From Chloracidobacterium sp. N (GTDB lineage Bacteria > Acidobacteriota > Blastocatellia > Chloracidobacteriales > Chloracidobacteriaceae), in assembly GCF_018304765.1 (NCBI RefSeq), contig NZ_CP072642.1, positions 2,323,819-2,387,818 on the forward strand: a stretch of 64,000 nucleotides of DNA, written 5' to 3'. Shown here piece after piece: positions 36,701-44,654 of this stretch (its first letter is position 1; the number at the start of each line of letters is the position of its first letter). The position numbers were made by a program, and so were the translations under genes. A model generated the notes under the pieces. The model ran no database searches. It was not told where the DNA came from and saw only the letters and a list, made by a program, of their open reading frames with translations.

Positions 36701-37234
36701 GTGGCACTTCTCACGCTCGAAATTATCGGTCAGCAACAGGGTCTGTGTGCGCGCCCAGGACAGGTGTTCACCGTCGAGGTATGGGCGCAGATAGTTTTCC
36801 TGCGACCAGTGCGAACGGGCACGCGCCGGAAAAAACACGACATCGGGATAGACTCCGCCCAGGGTCGTCGCGCCAACACTCAAAAGCTGAAACTCCCGCA
36901 ACCCACCACCCTGCGGATAGGTCGTCTCCAGGGCCGGGTGCAGCGCCGGCGGATATTCCCGCGCCAGCAGCGCCGGCGTCAGCGGTTCGGTCAGGTAGGC
37001 CACGCCCATGGCGTGCAGCACGAACAGCGTCAGCCACTCCCAACGTGCAGTCTCATCGCCCTGTTCGACAGCCTGACGAAAACGATAGGCCGCCGCCCAG
37101 ACTGTGGGGAGCGTCTCAAAAAAGCGGGGATTGGGAGCCGGCGGTGTGACCCGATGGGGGTCAATCGGGAAAAAGGTCTGCGCCCGAAATCCGCCGACTT
37201 CGCCAAGCATGCCCTGGTTGATGAGGAGTCCCAT
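33791..37234 (-). CDS. Giant actin/Hsp70-fold ATPase (SrfB-like)
   Basis: A 1147-residue protein. Three ASKHA nucleotide motifs are readable: LAVDFGTSNTSAAFA (phosphate 1, near 524), FIDVGGGTTDIAVRRG (phosphate 2, near 743) and HLVLGGNAWGLLLFA (adenosine, near 908). The first 500 residues are a separate, beta-rich and aromatic domain with no motif I know. The long actin-like part resembles virulence factor SrfB-type proteins in size and motif style, but that is only a pattern judgement. It has no signal or membrane helix. It is clustered with a tubulin-like protein, a vWA lipoprotein and membrane proteins. It may form a filament or act as an ATP-driven switch at the envelope. Confidence 0.8.
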   Translation of the reverse strand: MGLLINQGMLGEVGGFRAQTFFPIDPHRVTPPAPNPRFFETLPTVWAAAYRFRQAVEQGDETARWEWLTLFVLHAMGVAYLTEPLTPALLAREYPPALHPALETTYPQGGGLREFQLLSVGATTLGGVYPDVVFFPARARSHWSQENYLRPYLDGEHLSWARTQTLLLTDNFEREKCHRHLRCLARDVLPLSFGRLLERLCDEAFGPAPYGLDQAPRLASSPAAWPLVREQPKPTDLLDIYPLRKPNERGGQTYFLVDKFPQPPAWMTTALGPGQPSPVSYRALGPNAIGVEVRGRLETLALDARDEIVDLASLFVSDFVGRVDYPREDQRLALIHPVHKLQGLTDASRISVCMAPVTSRFLAYFPELLAEDGTGLQSRIAFDGQQVVWTFQLCGREVTWTARYFEARDLAVASLSLWPPRVDPQWYFYAAHGLGLRERSGRWRLVDENGRLGDLYELGASQDEYVTLLRPQETADATGQVRANRPRALSWWWPAQGRDVERGVVWLARLPDAGARTPTSAHLAVDFGTSNTSAAFAAGGVTDTLRFSLAPLRLWNGDGANRLGFAPFNWGGAKGYFSTTLLTRRSASLREVSPEMLTVEHLFAAAIPNLYSDGLNRMLLAAGSGANAWDLHDNLKWGQSQTSAYRALFLRLLLLFAHAELFFNRRAQVTDYTFTFPLAMSRTDRDVFHKQNRENIQVIQWLCHGMRNFEAASHYRADVDESAAAATGANLPPSSDRLDLFIDVGGGTTDIAVRRGTEILVLDSLRLAGRQFFRTAEQNLSPRVKLRKASVFRRHLGLLLAPNEEAAPMEMDVSDLPGLRDHNLSLPTFYLLRVNELKSETFVQREHLILKRQRDTTLPENQSYRDAYQRFCAQLFFRHILAYGIIQAAAAAIERRLGRDQLPHGIHLVLGGNAWGLLLFADFERSGQALLAEAETLLDRLKTRASGSLLPEAAACLHDLHVHDVTLLNEGDISRAKTNVPIGALSVATNQNLGRRTAPFTGVNLPQVVLGDGAQEYGPQAVNWFDRWSEADLKRRFGMETDVDIRQVNIRLPGTNAPLDVLLTLFTSRGNTDLIPEKRWPTINGYLTGGRHYPAMTPASVFVTGVLYADPDLKLVTSLPDQPYPLIEDMARRAGFYDDQPPQTERT

Positions 37235-37284
37235 AGTCCCTCCCTGCCCTGTCCGTCTTTATGCCAACCCGGACAACACGGTGT

Positions 37285-38307
37285 TCAGGCGGCTGTATCC
37301 CGCTTTTGCACGAGAAACGTGTTCGATAACTCGCCGTAGCGATAGCCCGTCCAGGCATCCTCCAGCACTTCCAGCACCTGACAATCCGCCTGAGCAATGA
37401 TCCCGAAAACCCGCCGCTGCGGCAACACATGCATTTCAACTTCCCCCAGGCGCGCCTTGGCCGTGCGCAGGTAGTCTTTGGCAACGAACGCATAGCCTTC
37501 CCGGTAGGTCGTGACCTGAAACAGCGCCACCCCACCAGGCAGCAGCGCCGACAGCAAACCTTCCAGGATCATCCGAATCACCGGCGGCGGATTGTGCTGC
37601 AGGACAATGACGGTGTACACCACGTGTACTTTGGGAAGGCGGACCACATCCTGTGGGTGTTGTATCTGAGAAAAGGCGATGTTGGTCAGTCCCAGCCCGT
37701 CCGTCCACTGCTTGGCCAGCGCCAGATGGGGCGCAGAAATGTCGTAGGCGTAAACCCGGCCGAAATGTTGGGCCAGCGCGTGCGTCACCCGCCCGACGCC
37801 ACAGCCGTACTCCAGCACAGCTTTGTCAGCCACCCCATCGGGAAAACAACCGTTGCGCCGCAAAAGATGGAGAAACTGCTCGGCATTGCCATGACCGGAG
37901 GCATAGAACCACTCGCGATTGGCAGCGAGGTTGGTCTGTTTGAATTCTTCGCTCGTCAGCACCGACCAGTGCGGCTCTTCCCGGCCGAGCTTCTGCCAGC
38001 TTGCCTGAATGTGGGCGAGCAGTCGTTCCAGTGTTGTGGCATTCACTTCATCTTCGAGCACCAGGGGAGGCTCGAAACCACTCAGGGATGGGCCACAGAG
38101 GATGCGCTCACGCTCCCGAAACTCCCGGCAGCCAAAGAATGCCTGCCGCAGACTCGTCAGGTCCGGGTAATGCAGATGGGCTGGGATGTCTTCGGGCAAC
38201 GGCTCCCGCCCCAGAATCAACCGGTACGCCCACCGTACAGCTTCCGGGGTGACTTCCGGGGGCAACGGCGGAGCCGGCTGGGAGGGCTTGGTGTCAGTGG
38301 ACATCAT
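37285..38307 (-). CDS. SAM-dependent methyltransferase with N-terminal DUF4214-like segment
   Basis: A 340-residue protein. Residues 25-75 (VRWAYRLILGREPLPEDIP, then LRQAFFGCREFRERE) resemble the DUF4214-type module often attached to glycosyl- and methyltransferases. A class I methyltransferase follows, with motif I in VLEYGCGVGRVTHALAQHFG and YAYDISAPHLALAKQW, and VVYTVIVLQHNPP. The ATG pair at 38302-38307 is chosen; the frame is open back to the preceding stop, so a longer form is possible. It lies between the tubulin-like and actin-like genes, so it may methylate one of them or a polysaccharide. Confidence 0.8.
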   Translation of the reverse strand: MMSTDTKPSQPAPPLPPEVTPEAVRWAYRLILGREPLPEDIPAHLHYPDLTSLRQAFFGCREFRERERILCGPSLSGFEPPLVLEDEVNATTLERLLAHIQASWQKLGREEPHWSVLTSEEFKQTNLAANREWFYASGHGNAEQFLHLLRRNGCFPDGVADKAVLEYGCGVGRVTHALAQHFGRVYAYDISAPHLALAKQWTDGLGLTNIAFSQIQHPQDVVRLPKVHVVYTVIVLQHNPPPVIRMILEGLLSALLPGGVALFQVTTYREGYAFVAKDYLRTAKARLGEVEMHVLPQRRVFGIIAQADCQVLEVLEDAWTGYRYGELSNTFLVQKRDTAA

Positions 38308-38448
38308 TGGTGTGTGGGAAAGGGCTTCAAATTGAAAGCTGTCTGGGAATCTGCGGCTGTCGGTCAGCACCCGGTTGAAGTTGTTTCTGCCTGCCTCACG
38401 GCCCACCACGGAGACGCGCTGCATCGCCCGTACCGGGTGGTACCACAA

Positions 38449-40158
38449 CTAGCTGGCCGCCCCGGTTCGGGCAAAGACATTCGCCCAGACGAGCCGGGCA
38501 TAGTCGCCGCGTCTGAATTCCGGCGGCGGTGTCCAACCGTAGAAGTCAAACGAGGTCAGTTCCACCTTCACCCGTCCAAAGCGCAGGGCTTCCTGGGGGG
38601 CATTGTCCGCCGCCAGGCCAAACAACCGCGTCCGGCGCTTCATGCGCTCGATGACGGCACTTTCCACCCCCGGTGCAATGAGTTTGTCCAGGTCGGCGCG
38701 AATGTCGGGACTCCAACCCATGGTACGGTCGGGCGAGACCATATCCCCCATGATTTCGCGGATGAGGTCGAGCGCCAGCCGATAGGCCAGCCGGTCCCGC
38801 TCCTGCCGCGCCGGATCAAGTTGGTAGAGGTGACGCAGCCCGCCCGGATCGTCACTCCAGCCACGGGCATCGGCATCCCATTCAATCTGGTATTGCAGCA
38901 GGTGGACGAGTACGGCCGTGGACAAAAACACCTTTTCGGCATCCACCGGCTGTCCCCCGACCATATAGACCGGAAGATCGGCCAGCCGCAGCACACTGGG
39001 CGACATATCTTTCGCACCCGAGGCCAGACTGTAGGACTGCCCGCTCCCCACGCGATTTCCGGCAAAGTAGTTGAGGGCGGTGATCGCGGCGGCAACTTCG
39101 GTGGCGTTGAGGGGATTGCGTTGGGTCTGCCCGCCGTTGCTCCAGCGCTGAAGGGCGTCCGGCTGGGCTTTTCCAATGAGGTAGAGTTCGTCGAAGGTCG
39201 GCGCCAGAATGTCGCGGTAATAAACCAGACTGTGACGTGAACGCAGGGTCAGGTCCTGCGGATCGGCATAAAAACCGGTCAGCACCTGCCGCGCCAGCGC
39301 CACGCGCTCTTCCTCATTGAGGACAGCAAAGGCTTCGTGCGTGGCAAACTGCTGTGCCATCCGCCGGGCTTCTTCATTCACGTAGCGCGCGTCGGACTGC
39401 CGGTCTTCGGGAAGCGGACTGAACGGCGGCGGCGGCGGCAGGAAGTAGGGCATCAGCAGACAGCCGCCGATGCTCCAGTTGAGGTTGCTGCGCTGGCGCT
39501 CGCGGGCCAGAAACTGTCCGATGACCGGCAGCGCACAGGCACCGGTGCCGCCATAGACGCTACCGCAGATGAAGAAACGCACCTGGGTTTGCTTGAGCGT
39601 GTTGAAGTCAATCTGACTTCCGGCCGGTGAGTTGCGGTCCATCAGCGACGCCGCAAAGGCCGCAATGACGGGCGAACCGATGAAAGGCTTTTGATAAAAG
39701 CCCCGGTTGATTTTCACATCCAGGTCCTTGTCCTCGTAGAAGGCGTGGAGCAGAGGCGTCCCGTCCTTCTTGCCCGGAAACTGGCCGAGCAACTCGCGCA
39801 GGGTCGAAATGGGTTTGTCGAAGCCGGGCAGTGCCAGCGGGTCAAAGTCCCGTACCTTGGTGTTGACCGTCATCGCCCACGGGCTGGCCGCCAGCGGCTG
39901 GGCGTCCAGCGGCGGCGGCTCGCCGTTGCCGTCCTGCATCAGGTGCTGAATTTGGCGATAGCGGCGCAACGTCTCATTCAGGACGGTGAGCGCACCGGCG
40001 CTGCGGTCGGGGTCAATGCGCCAGATTTCGAGTTCGTCACTGGCGCTTGTGGGAAGGTTGCCCTGCATCCGCGTCGGAAAGCCGATGGCCAGCAGCCGCA
40101 CGAGCGCATCAGCGACGCGCGTTCCATTCCCACCGGTCACGATGATGATGTTTTTCAT
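38449..40158 (-). CDS. Tubulin/FtsZ-like GTPase-fold protein
   Basis: A 569-residue protein. The N-terminus MKNIIIVTGGNGTRVADALV looks like the first Rossmann strand and glycine loop of FtsZ/tubulin. Near residue 199 the stretch CGSVYGGTGACALPVIGQFL matches the tubulin signature loop (GGTGxG-type, last Gly changed to Cys). This places it with the bacterial Tubulin_2-like proteins, which are large and uncharacterised. The C-terminal half is unfamiliar. It lies between the small membrane protein and the methyltransferase, in one transcript direction with the actin-like ATPase. GTP binding is predicted; polymer formation is not shown by the sequence. Confidence 0.75.
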   Translation of the reverse strand: MKNIIIVTGGNGTRVADALVRLLAIGFPTRMQGNLPTSASDELEIWRIDPDRSAGALTVLNETLRRYRQIQHLMQDGNGEPPPLDAQPLAASPWAMTVNTKVRDFDPLALPGFDKPISTLRELLGQFPGKKDGTPLLHAFYEDKDLDVKINRGFYQKPFIGSPVIAAFAASLMDRNSPAGSQIDFNTLKQTQVRFFICGSVYGGTGACALPVIGQFLARERQRSNLNWSIGGCLLMPYFLPPPPPFSPLPEDRQSDARYVNEEARRMAQQFATHEAFAVLNEEERVALARQVLTGFYADPQDLTLRSRHSLVYYRDILAPTFDELYLIGKAQPDALQRWSNGGQTQRNPLNATEVAAAITALNYFAGNRVGSGQSYSLASGAKDMSPSVLRLADLPVYMVGGQPVDAEKVFLSTAVLVHLLQYQIEWDADARGWSDDPGGLRHLYQLDPARQERDRLAYRLALDLIREIMGDMVSPDRTMGWSPDIRADLDKLIAPGVESAVIERMKRRTRLFGLAADNAPQEALRFGRVKVELTSFDFYGWTPPPEFRRGDYARLVWANVFARTGAAS

Positions 40159-40204
40159 GACACAGGCCCCCGCTTCTCAAATCAGAACGTCCCCGGCACA
40201 GTTC

Positions 40205-40663
40205 TCACCGTCGCCGGGGATAGAGATCACGCCGCCACGGACTCACTGCATGAGCCAGCAGCATCAGGAACGCATAGAACAGAATGCCAAAGACCATCCC
40301 GACCATCAGACCATAGCCGCCGATGATGTTGGCGTTGGACACGACGAACTTCCAGCCAATGAAACACAGCACAATGAGCGGGATGAACCCCAGGCAGACA
40401 AAGCCAACGGTTTCTCCCAACGACCAGTTGCGGGCCTGTGGGTTGGGCGCACTTTGCTTGCGGAGAAACTTCACCCCCAGCATTCCCAACGTGCACAGCA
40501 ACCCGGTAGCGACAAGGTAGAGAAACCACTTGTCACCAACCACCTGCCACTCGCTGTCGCTCGTGTCGCTGACGAAATACTGGATGAGTTGTTCCGGCAG
40601 CGCCAGATGATAGCCAGTCAACCCAAACCATGGCTGTTGAATGTATGCTGCACCGAACTCCAT
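40205..40663 (-). CDS. Three-helix membrane protein of the actin/tubulin cluster
   Basis: A 152-residue protein with helices near 46-66 (FLYLVATGLLCTLGMLGVKF), 84-106 (VGFVCLGFIPLIVLCFIGW) and 114-138 (IGGYGLMVGMVFGILFYAFLML). The basic C-terminus (WRRDLYPRRR) should face the cytoplasm. Not recognised. It is 37 bases after the vWA lipoprotein gene and 46 before the tubulin-like gene, so it is probably an integral part of the same machine, for example a membrane port or anchor. Confidence 0.72.
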   Translation of the reverse strand: MEFGAAYIQQPWFGLTGYHLALPEQLIQYFVSDTSDSEWQVVGDKWFLYLVATGLLCTLGMLGVKFLRKQSAPNPQARNWSLGETVGFVCLGFIPLIVLCFIGWKFVVSNANIIGGYGLMVGMVFGILFYAFLMLLAHAVSPWRRDLYPRRR

Positions 40664-40700
40664 AACGACTCACCCCAATATCGAAAATGCCGGACATCCC

Positions 40701-42137
40701 TCACTTGGGGCCAACGGCCAGGTAGATGTTGGCCACCATCTGGTTGCCCACTGGCGACCGTTCCCAAGTTCCCTGCCAGGTTGCCAGCAGATTGTAGGTG
40801 CGATTGGCCTGTGCAGCCACGCGATCATCGCGGGTGTTCCACTGTTCCAGCCAGGGCGGCAGGCGCTTTCTGGGGTCCAGGCGTCCGGTCAGGCGAAAAA
40901 TGCGCCAGACCGGTGTTTTGGTTTTGCTTTCCCAGGTCGGCTGAACGGTCATCACTGTCCCTTGGGGCCCGACCGTTACCTGCAGATCGTCCAGCCGGGG
41001 ATAGGCTTTGCCCGGTTCCTCCTGCGCCGGATACACCGGCGTGAGTTCCCACGTCACCAACTCCGCAAGCTGTGCAGCATCGGCTGTGTTCGTCGCCGCC
41101 TCAGACCACTGCGGCGCAATGGTGATGGACAGGCGGCGGTTGTTTTCCCGGCCAATCTGCACGTTGAACGATGGCAACGTCTCCGACTGTTTGTGTTTGA
41201 TCCTGGCCACGCGCGGCCCCAGCCCCGCGCCGGACGCCGCGCCGGCCACCTCGACCTGCGGCGGCCCGGCAACAAAACAGGCAGACAAGGGCAGTTCGTG
41301 AATTTCCGGTTTGCTTTCAAGCTTGCGCAGCTCGCGTCGCAACCGCGCCACATTGTTGTCGTGCTGGCTGGCATCGCTTGAAAACACGAGCAGGTAAAAC
41401 GGCCGCCAGGTCTGCCTGTCCTCTTCCGTCCGGTACGTAATAACCTGTTTGCGGTCCAACTCTGAGAACACTCTGCCGTCGAATTGGCTCCGAATGCCAA
41501 AGAGCGTGGCCTGCCAGGGCGGGTTTCCGTCACGGCCGGCCAGGAGTTTGAGACATTCATCCCGGAAGGCCACCGACAGCGTCGTGCCAATGGACTGCAC
41601 ACCATCCGTGACGAGCACGTGCATGCGCGGCGGCGGGCCCTTGGGTTTGCCTTCCAGATTGACGGAAAAACTGCGCACCGCCGCGGCCAAATCCGTATCG
41701 GGCAGGTTGTAAAACGCTTCCGTGTCCGGGGTTGGCGTCAGAGCGGCCCACGGGCGAGGCGGTTCGACCACACCGCCCACTCTGCGGAACTGAATCCTCA
41801 TGGGCGGCTCGAACAACGGGCCGATTTCCGTCAGCAGGCGCAGGGTTTCACGGTAGGCGCTCGCTCCACGCTGATTCACATAGCCACGCATACTGCCACT
41901 GCCGTCCAGATACACAATCAGATCATCACTGGCCGGCGCTGCGCCCGATGCCGCACACACCGGCTGGTCAAGACCGGCGAGGGCATTTTTTTCAATCAGC
42001 TCGTTCCAGCGCGGTGGAGGCGTCGCACAGCCGCCAACCATCCCCAAAAAGGCGCTCAGGAAAAAGACGCATCCGAATCTCCAGCGCCACTCAGGCCGCC
42101 GGTGCTTCAGCGTCAGTCGTATCTGTCCTTGGAACAT
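40701..42137 (-). CDS. von Willebrand factor A-domain lipoprotein
   Basis: A 478-residue protein. The start at 42137 gives a basic N-region, a hydrophobic stretch (FGCVFFLSAFLGMVGGC) and a lipobox-like VGGC, so it is predicted to be a lipoprotein. A vWA domain follows, with the metal site LIVYLDGSGSMRGY (DxSxS at residue 77) and the second loop HVLVTDGVQS. About 250 C-terminal residues form one or two beta-rich domains. vWA domains bind partner proteins through a metal ion. It is first in the six-gene cluster and probably extracytoplasmic, giving that system an envelope-facing part. Confidence 0.82.
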   Translation of the reverse strand: MFQGQIRLTLKHRRPEWRWRFGCVFFLSAFLGMVGGCATPPPRWNELIEKNALAGLDQPVCAASGAAPASDDLIVYLDGSGSMRGYVNQRGASAYRETLRLLTEIGPLFEPPMRIQFRRVGGVVEPPRPWAALTPTPDTEAFYNLPDTDLAAAVRSFSVNLEGKPKGPPPRMHVLVTDGVQSIGTTLSVAFRDECLKLLAGRDGNPPWQATLFGIRSQFDGRVFSELDRKQVITYRTEEDRQTWRPFYLLVFSSDASQHDNNVARLRRELRKLESKPEIHELPLSACFVAGPPQVEVAGAASGAGLGPRVARIKHKQSETLPSFNVQIGRENNRRLSITIAPQWSEAATNTADAAQLAELVTWELTPVYPAQEEPGKAYPRLDDLQVTVGPQGTVMTVQPTWESKTKTPVWRIFRLTGRLDPRKRLPPWLEQWNTRDDRVAAQANRTYNLLATWQGTWERSPVGNQMVANIYLAVGPK

Positions 42138-42249
42138 GAGGTTATGTCTCACGGTAGCCCTGCCAGGGTCGGCAGCCACGGAAAACGCCTCGTCAGCGGT
42201 TGTCGGGCAAAACTTGGGACAAATACTTGTTTTGAAAGCCATCTGCAAG

Positions 42250-43344
42250 TCATGGGAAGCCTTGGCAGTGAAGATGCCGCAGGGCGCGCCGATGGCCAGC
42301 CCAGTGCAGGCGCGTCAACGCGGCTTCAAAAGGCAGCCAGGCGCAGGCGTCATGTTCATCCGTCTGGAGTTGCACCGCGTCGGTCTCAACCTGCGCGGCA
42401 AAGGCATGCTCCCGGTTGAAGACCGGCCCGGCGGCGGGCGCAAACCAGGCGGCGTTCATCAGGGAGGTTTCGGCCAACCCCAACGCGGCCGGCTCGGTTG
42501 TCTGGCCGGTTTCCTCCCGCACCTCGCGCCGGGCGGCTGCCGCTGGCGTCTCACCCGGCTCTACCTGCCCGGTGACGGGCTGCCAGAAACCGCCACGGGC
42601 GTCTGTCCGCCGCAGCACGAGGTATTCCGTCTGCGCGCCTTGCCGCCGGAAAAGCCAGACCTGCACAGAAGCCTGCTCCAACTGCCGCCAGACGACCGCC
42701 CGCTCAAACACGCCGCCGAAGTGCCGTGTGACGTGACCGGCTACGTCATGGAGTGTTGGAGTCTGTCCGGTTTCCCTGGCAATGGACGTTACGGCCTTGT
42801 CGGTAATGCCGCAGGGCACGATGAAATCAAAATCCTCCAGGTGTGTCGTCACGTTGAGGGCAAAACCGTGGGACGTGATCCAGCGCGAGATGCGTACTCC
42901 CAGAGCTGCCATCTTGCGCTCACCGGCCACCCACACCCCCGTCAACCCCGCAACCCGCCCGGCGGCAATCCCGTACTCAGCAACAGTGCGGATGAGGACT
43001 TCTTCCAGATCACGCATGTAGCGGCGGATGTCGCGGCGGTCCGGGTTGAGATCGAGAATGGGATAGCCAACGAGTTGTCCCCACCCGTGATAGGTGACAT
43101 CCCCGCCGCGCCCTGTTTCATAGACGGCAATGCCCCGCCGCTCCAAAACCGCCTTTGGCGCAACGATATGCTCCGGCTCAGCCGCGCGCCCCAGCGTGAT
43201 GACCGGCGGATGTTCCAGCAGCAGCAGCGTATCGGGAACTTCTCCCTGCCGTCGCCGGGCGACGAGCTGCTCCTGCATGGCCAGCCCGGCAGCGTAATCC
43301 ACGACACCGAGCGGCCAAACCTCGACGATCCGTTGTGCGGACAT
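42250..43344 (-). CDS. lipB: Octanoyltransferase LipB fused to a Nudix hydrolase
   Basis: A 364-residue two-domain protein. Residues 1-215 are LipB, which moves octanoyl from acyl carrier protein to lipoyl domains: GRGGDVTYHGWGQLVGYPI, the catalytic Lys144 in GERKMAALGVRISRW and Cys178 in FIVPCGI. The usual YHGPGQ reads YHGWGQ. Residues 222-364 are a Nudix domain with the full box (Gly259 to Gly280: GQVEPGETPAAAARREVREE then TG). The Nudix half resembles dihydroneopterin-triphosphate-type hydrolases in layout, but its substrate is unknown. The start is 21 bases after the nhaA stop; the gene ends 112 bases before the vWA gene. Confidence 0.93.
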   Translation of the reverse strand: MSAQRIVEVWPLGVVDYAAGLAMQEQLVARRRQGEVPDTLLLLEHPPVITLGRAAEPEHIVAPKAVLERRGIAVYETGRGGDVTYHGWGQLVGYPILDLNPDRRDIRRYMRDLEEVLIRTVAEYGIAAGRVAGLTGVWVAGERKMAALGVRISRWITSHGFALNVTTHLEDFDFIVPCGITDKAVTSIARETGQTPTLHDVAGHVTRHFGGVFERAVVWRQLEQASVQVWLFRRQGAQTEYLVLRRTDARGGFWQPVTGQVEPGETPAAAARREVREETGQTTEPAALGLAETSLMNAAWFAPAAGPVFNREHAFAAQVETDAVQLQTDEHDACAWLPFEAALTRLHWAGHRRALRHLHCQGFP

Positions 43345-43365
43345 AAACTCCTGACCACAGACGAG

Positions 43366-44574
43366 CTACGGAGACGTAGTGACGTAATCCATCGTCTCCA
43401 GGTCACGGTCAGCGACATCCGGCTGTCCAAAGAACTTCAGCCATAAGAAGCCCACCGTGCCAGCCGTCAGTGAAGCCAGCAAAATGGTCATCTTGGAGGC
43501 GCTTACAATCAGAGCATTGTCGGGAAAGGCCAGGTTCGTGATGAAAATGGACATCGTGAAGCCAATCCCCCCCAGCAGCCCGGCGCCAAGCAGGTGTTTC
43601 CAGTTCAAATCCAGTGGCATCCGGCAGATGCCCAGCAGCACGGCCGCGACGCTGGCCAGAACGATGCCAACCGGCTTGCCAATGAACAGCCCCACGAAAA
43701 TCCCGACCCCGTTGGCGCTGGAGATAAGCGCAAGCACCCCCTGCTCGATGACAATGCCCGTATTGGCCAGCGCAAACAGCGGCATGATGCCAAAGGCAAC
43801 CGGCCGTTGCAGCCAGCGTTCGAGCCGATGGGAAGGCGAAGTCTCATCCTCGCTTTTTTCCGTGAACGGAATGGCAAAGGCCAGCAGGACGCCGGCTATC
43901 GTGGCATGAACGCCCGACTGGAACATACAGAACCACATGGCGATGCCACCCAGCAGGTAGGGCCACAGCGCCCTGATACCCCACCGGTTAAACATCAGCA
44001 GCACGACCAGAATGGCCAGCGTTGCGCCCAGGTAGCTCCAGGCCAGCGCCCCGGAGTAAAACAGGGCAATGACCACAATGGCGCCCAGATCATCAATCAC
44101 GGCCAGCGCCGCCAGAAACACCTTGAGCGAACCCGGAACACGGTTGCCCAACAGCGCAAGCACTCCCAAGGCAAAGGCAATGTCCGTCGCCATCGGGATG
44201 CCTATTCCCGGCTGGGTGACGGTGCCATTGTTGAGCGTGAAGTGAATGGCCGCCGGCACGACGATCCCGCCCAGCGCCGCCACAATGGGCAACAGCGCAT
44301 GACGAAGGTTGGATAGCTCGCCGACGTACAGCTCACGTTTGAGTTCCAGCCCGATGAACAGAAAAAAGACCGCCATCAACCCATCATTGACCCAGACCTC
44401 GACCGGAAGGCCCGCCACCTTGACGTGCCAGGCATGCAGATAGGCGTGCCCCAGTGGCGAGTTGGCCAGGATGAGGGAAACCACCGTGCAGACCAGCAGC
44501 AGAACACCACTCGCCTGCTCCGACAGCAAAAACCGCTTGAAGGTCGGCGACAGTCGAATTTCGATGATGGGCAT
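43366..44574 (-). CDS. nhaA: Na+/H+ antiporter NhaA
   Basis: A 402-residue antiporter that expels Na+ for protons, important for salt and alkali tolerance. Signature blocks are MAVFFLFIGLELKRELYVGEL, GIGIPMATDIAFALGVLALLG and AALAVIDDLGAIVVIALFY, which holds the Asp-Asp transport pair. About 11-12 helices are visible. I chose ATG 44574 because GGAGA precedes it at proper spacing and the protein then begins MPIIEIRLSPTFKRFL; the upstream open frame overlaps nuoN. It is 80 bases after nuoN on the same strand. Confidence 0.96.
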   Translation of the reverse strand: MPIIEIRLSPTFKRFLLSEQASGVLLLVCTVVSLILANSPLGHAYLHAWHVKVAGLPVEVWVNDGLMAVFFLFIGLELKRELYVGELSNLRHALLPIVAALGGIVVPAAIHFTLNNGTVTQPGIGIPMATDIAFALGVLALLGNRVPGSLKVFLAALAVIDDLGAIVVIALFYSGALAWSYLGATLAILVVLLMFNRWGIRALWPYLLGGIAMWFCMFQSGVHATIAGVLLAFAIPFTEKSEDETSPSHRLERWLQRPVAFGIMPLFALANTGIVIEQGVLALISSANGVGIFVGLFIGKPVGIVLASVAAVLLGICRMPLDLNWKHLLGAGLLGGIGFTMSIFITNLAFPDNALIVSASKMTILLASLTAGTVGFLWLKFFGQPDVADRDLETMDYVTTSP

Positions 44575-44654
44575 CAGACGTTCTCCGCTGGCAAGGGGCA
44601 GACTTTCCCGAAAACATTTCCGGGGCATCCAAAGCACACGCTGACCGACTACGG

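Noticed and set aside
37429-39240. A 603-codon plus-strand open frame
   Set aside because: It is antisense to the methyltransferase and tubulin-like genes, and its translation has no motif or hydrophobic pattern of a real protein; it is a by-product of high GC.
42136-43446. A 436-codon plus-strand frame
   Set aside because: It is antisense to the LipB-Nudix gene, which has complete catalytic motifs.
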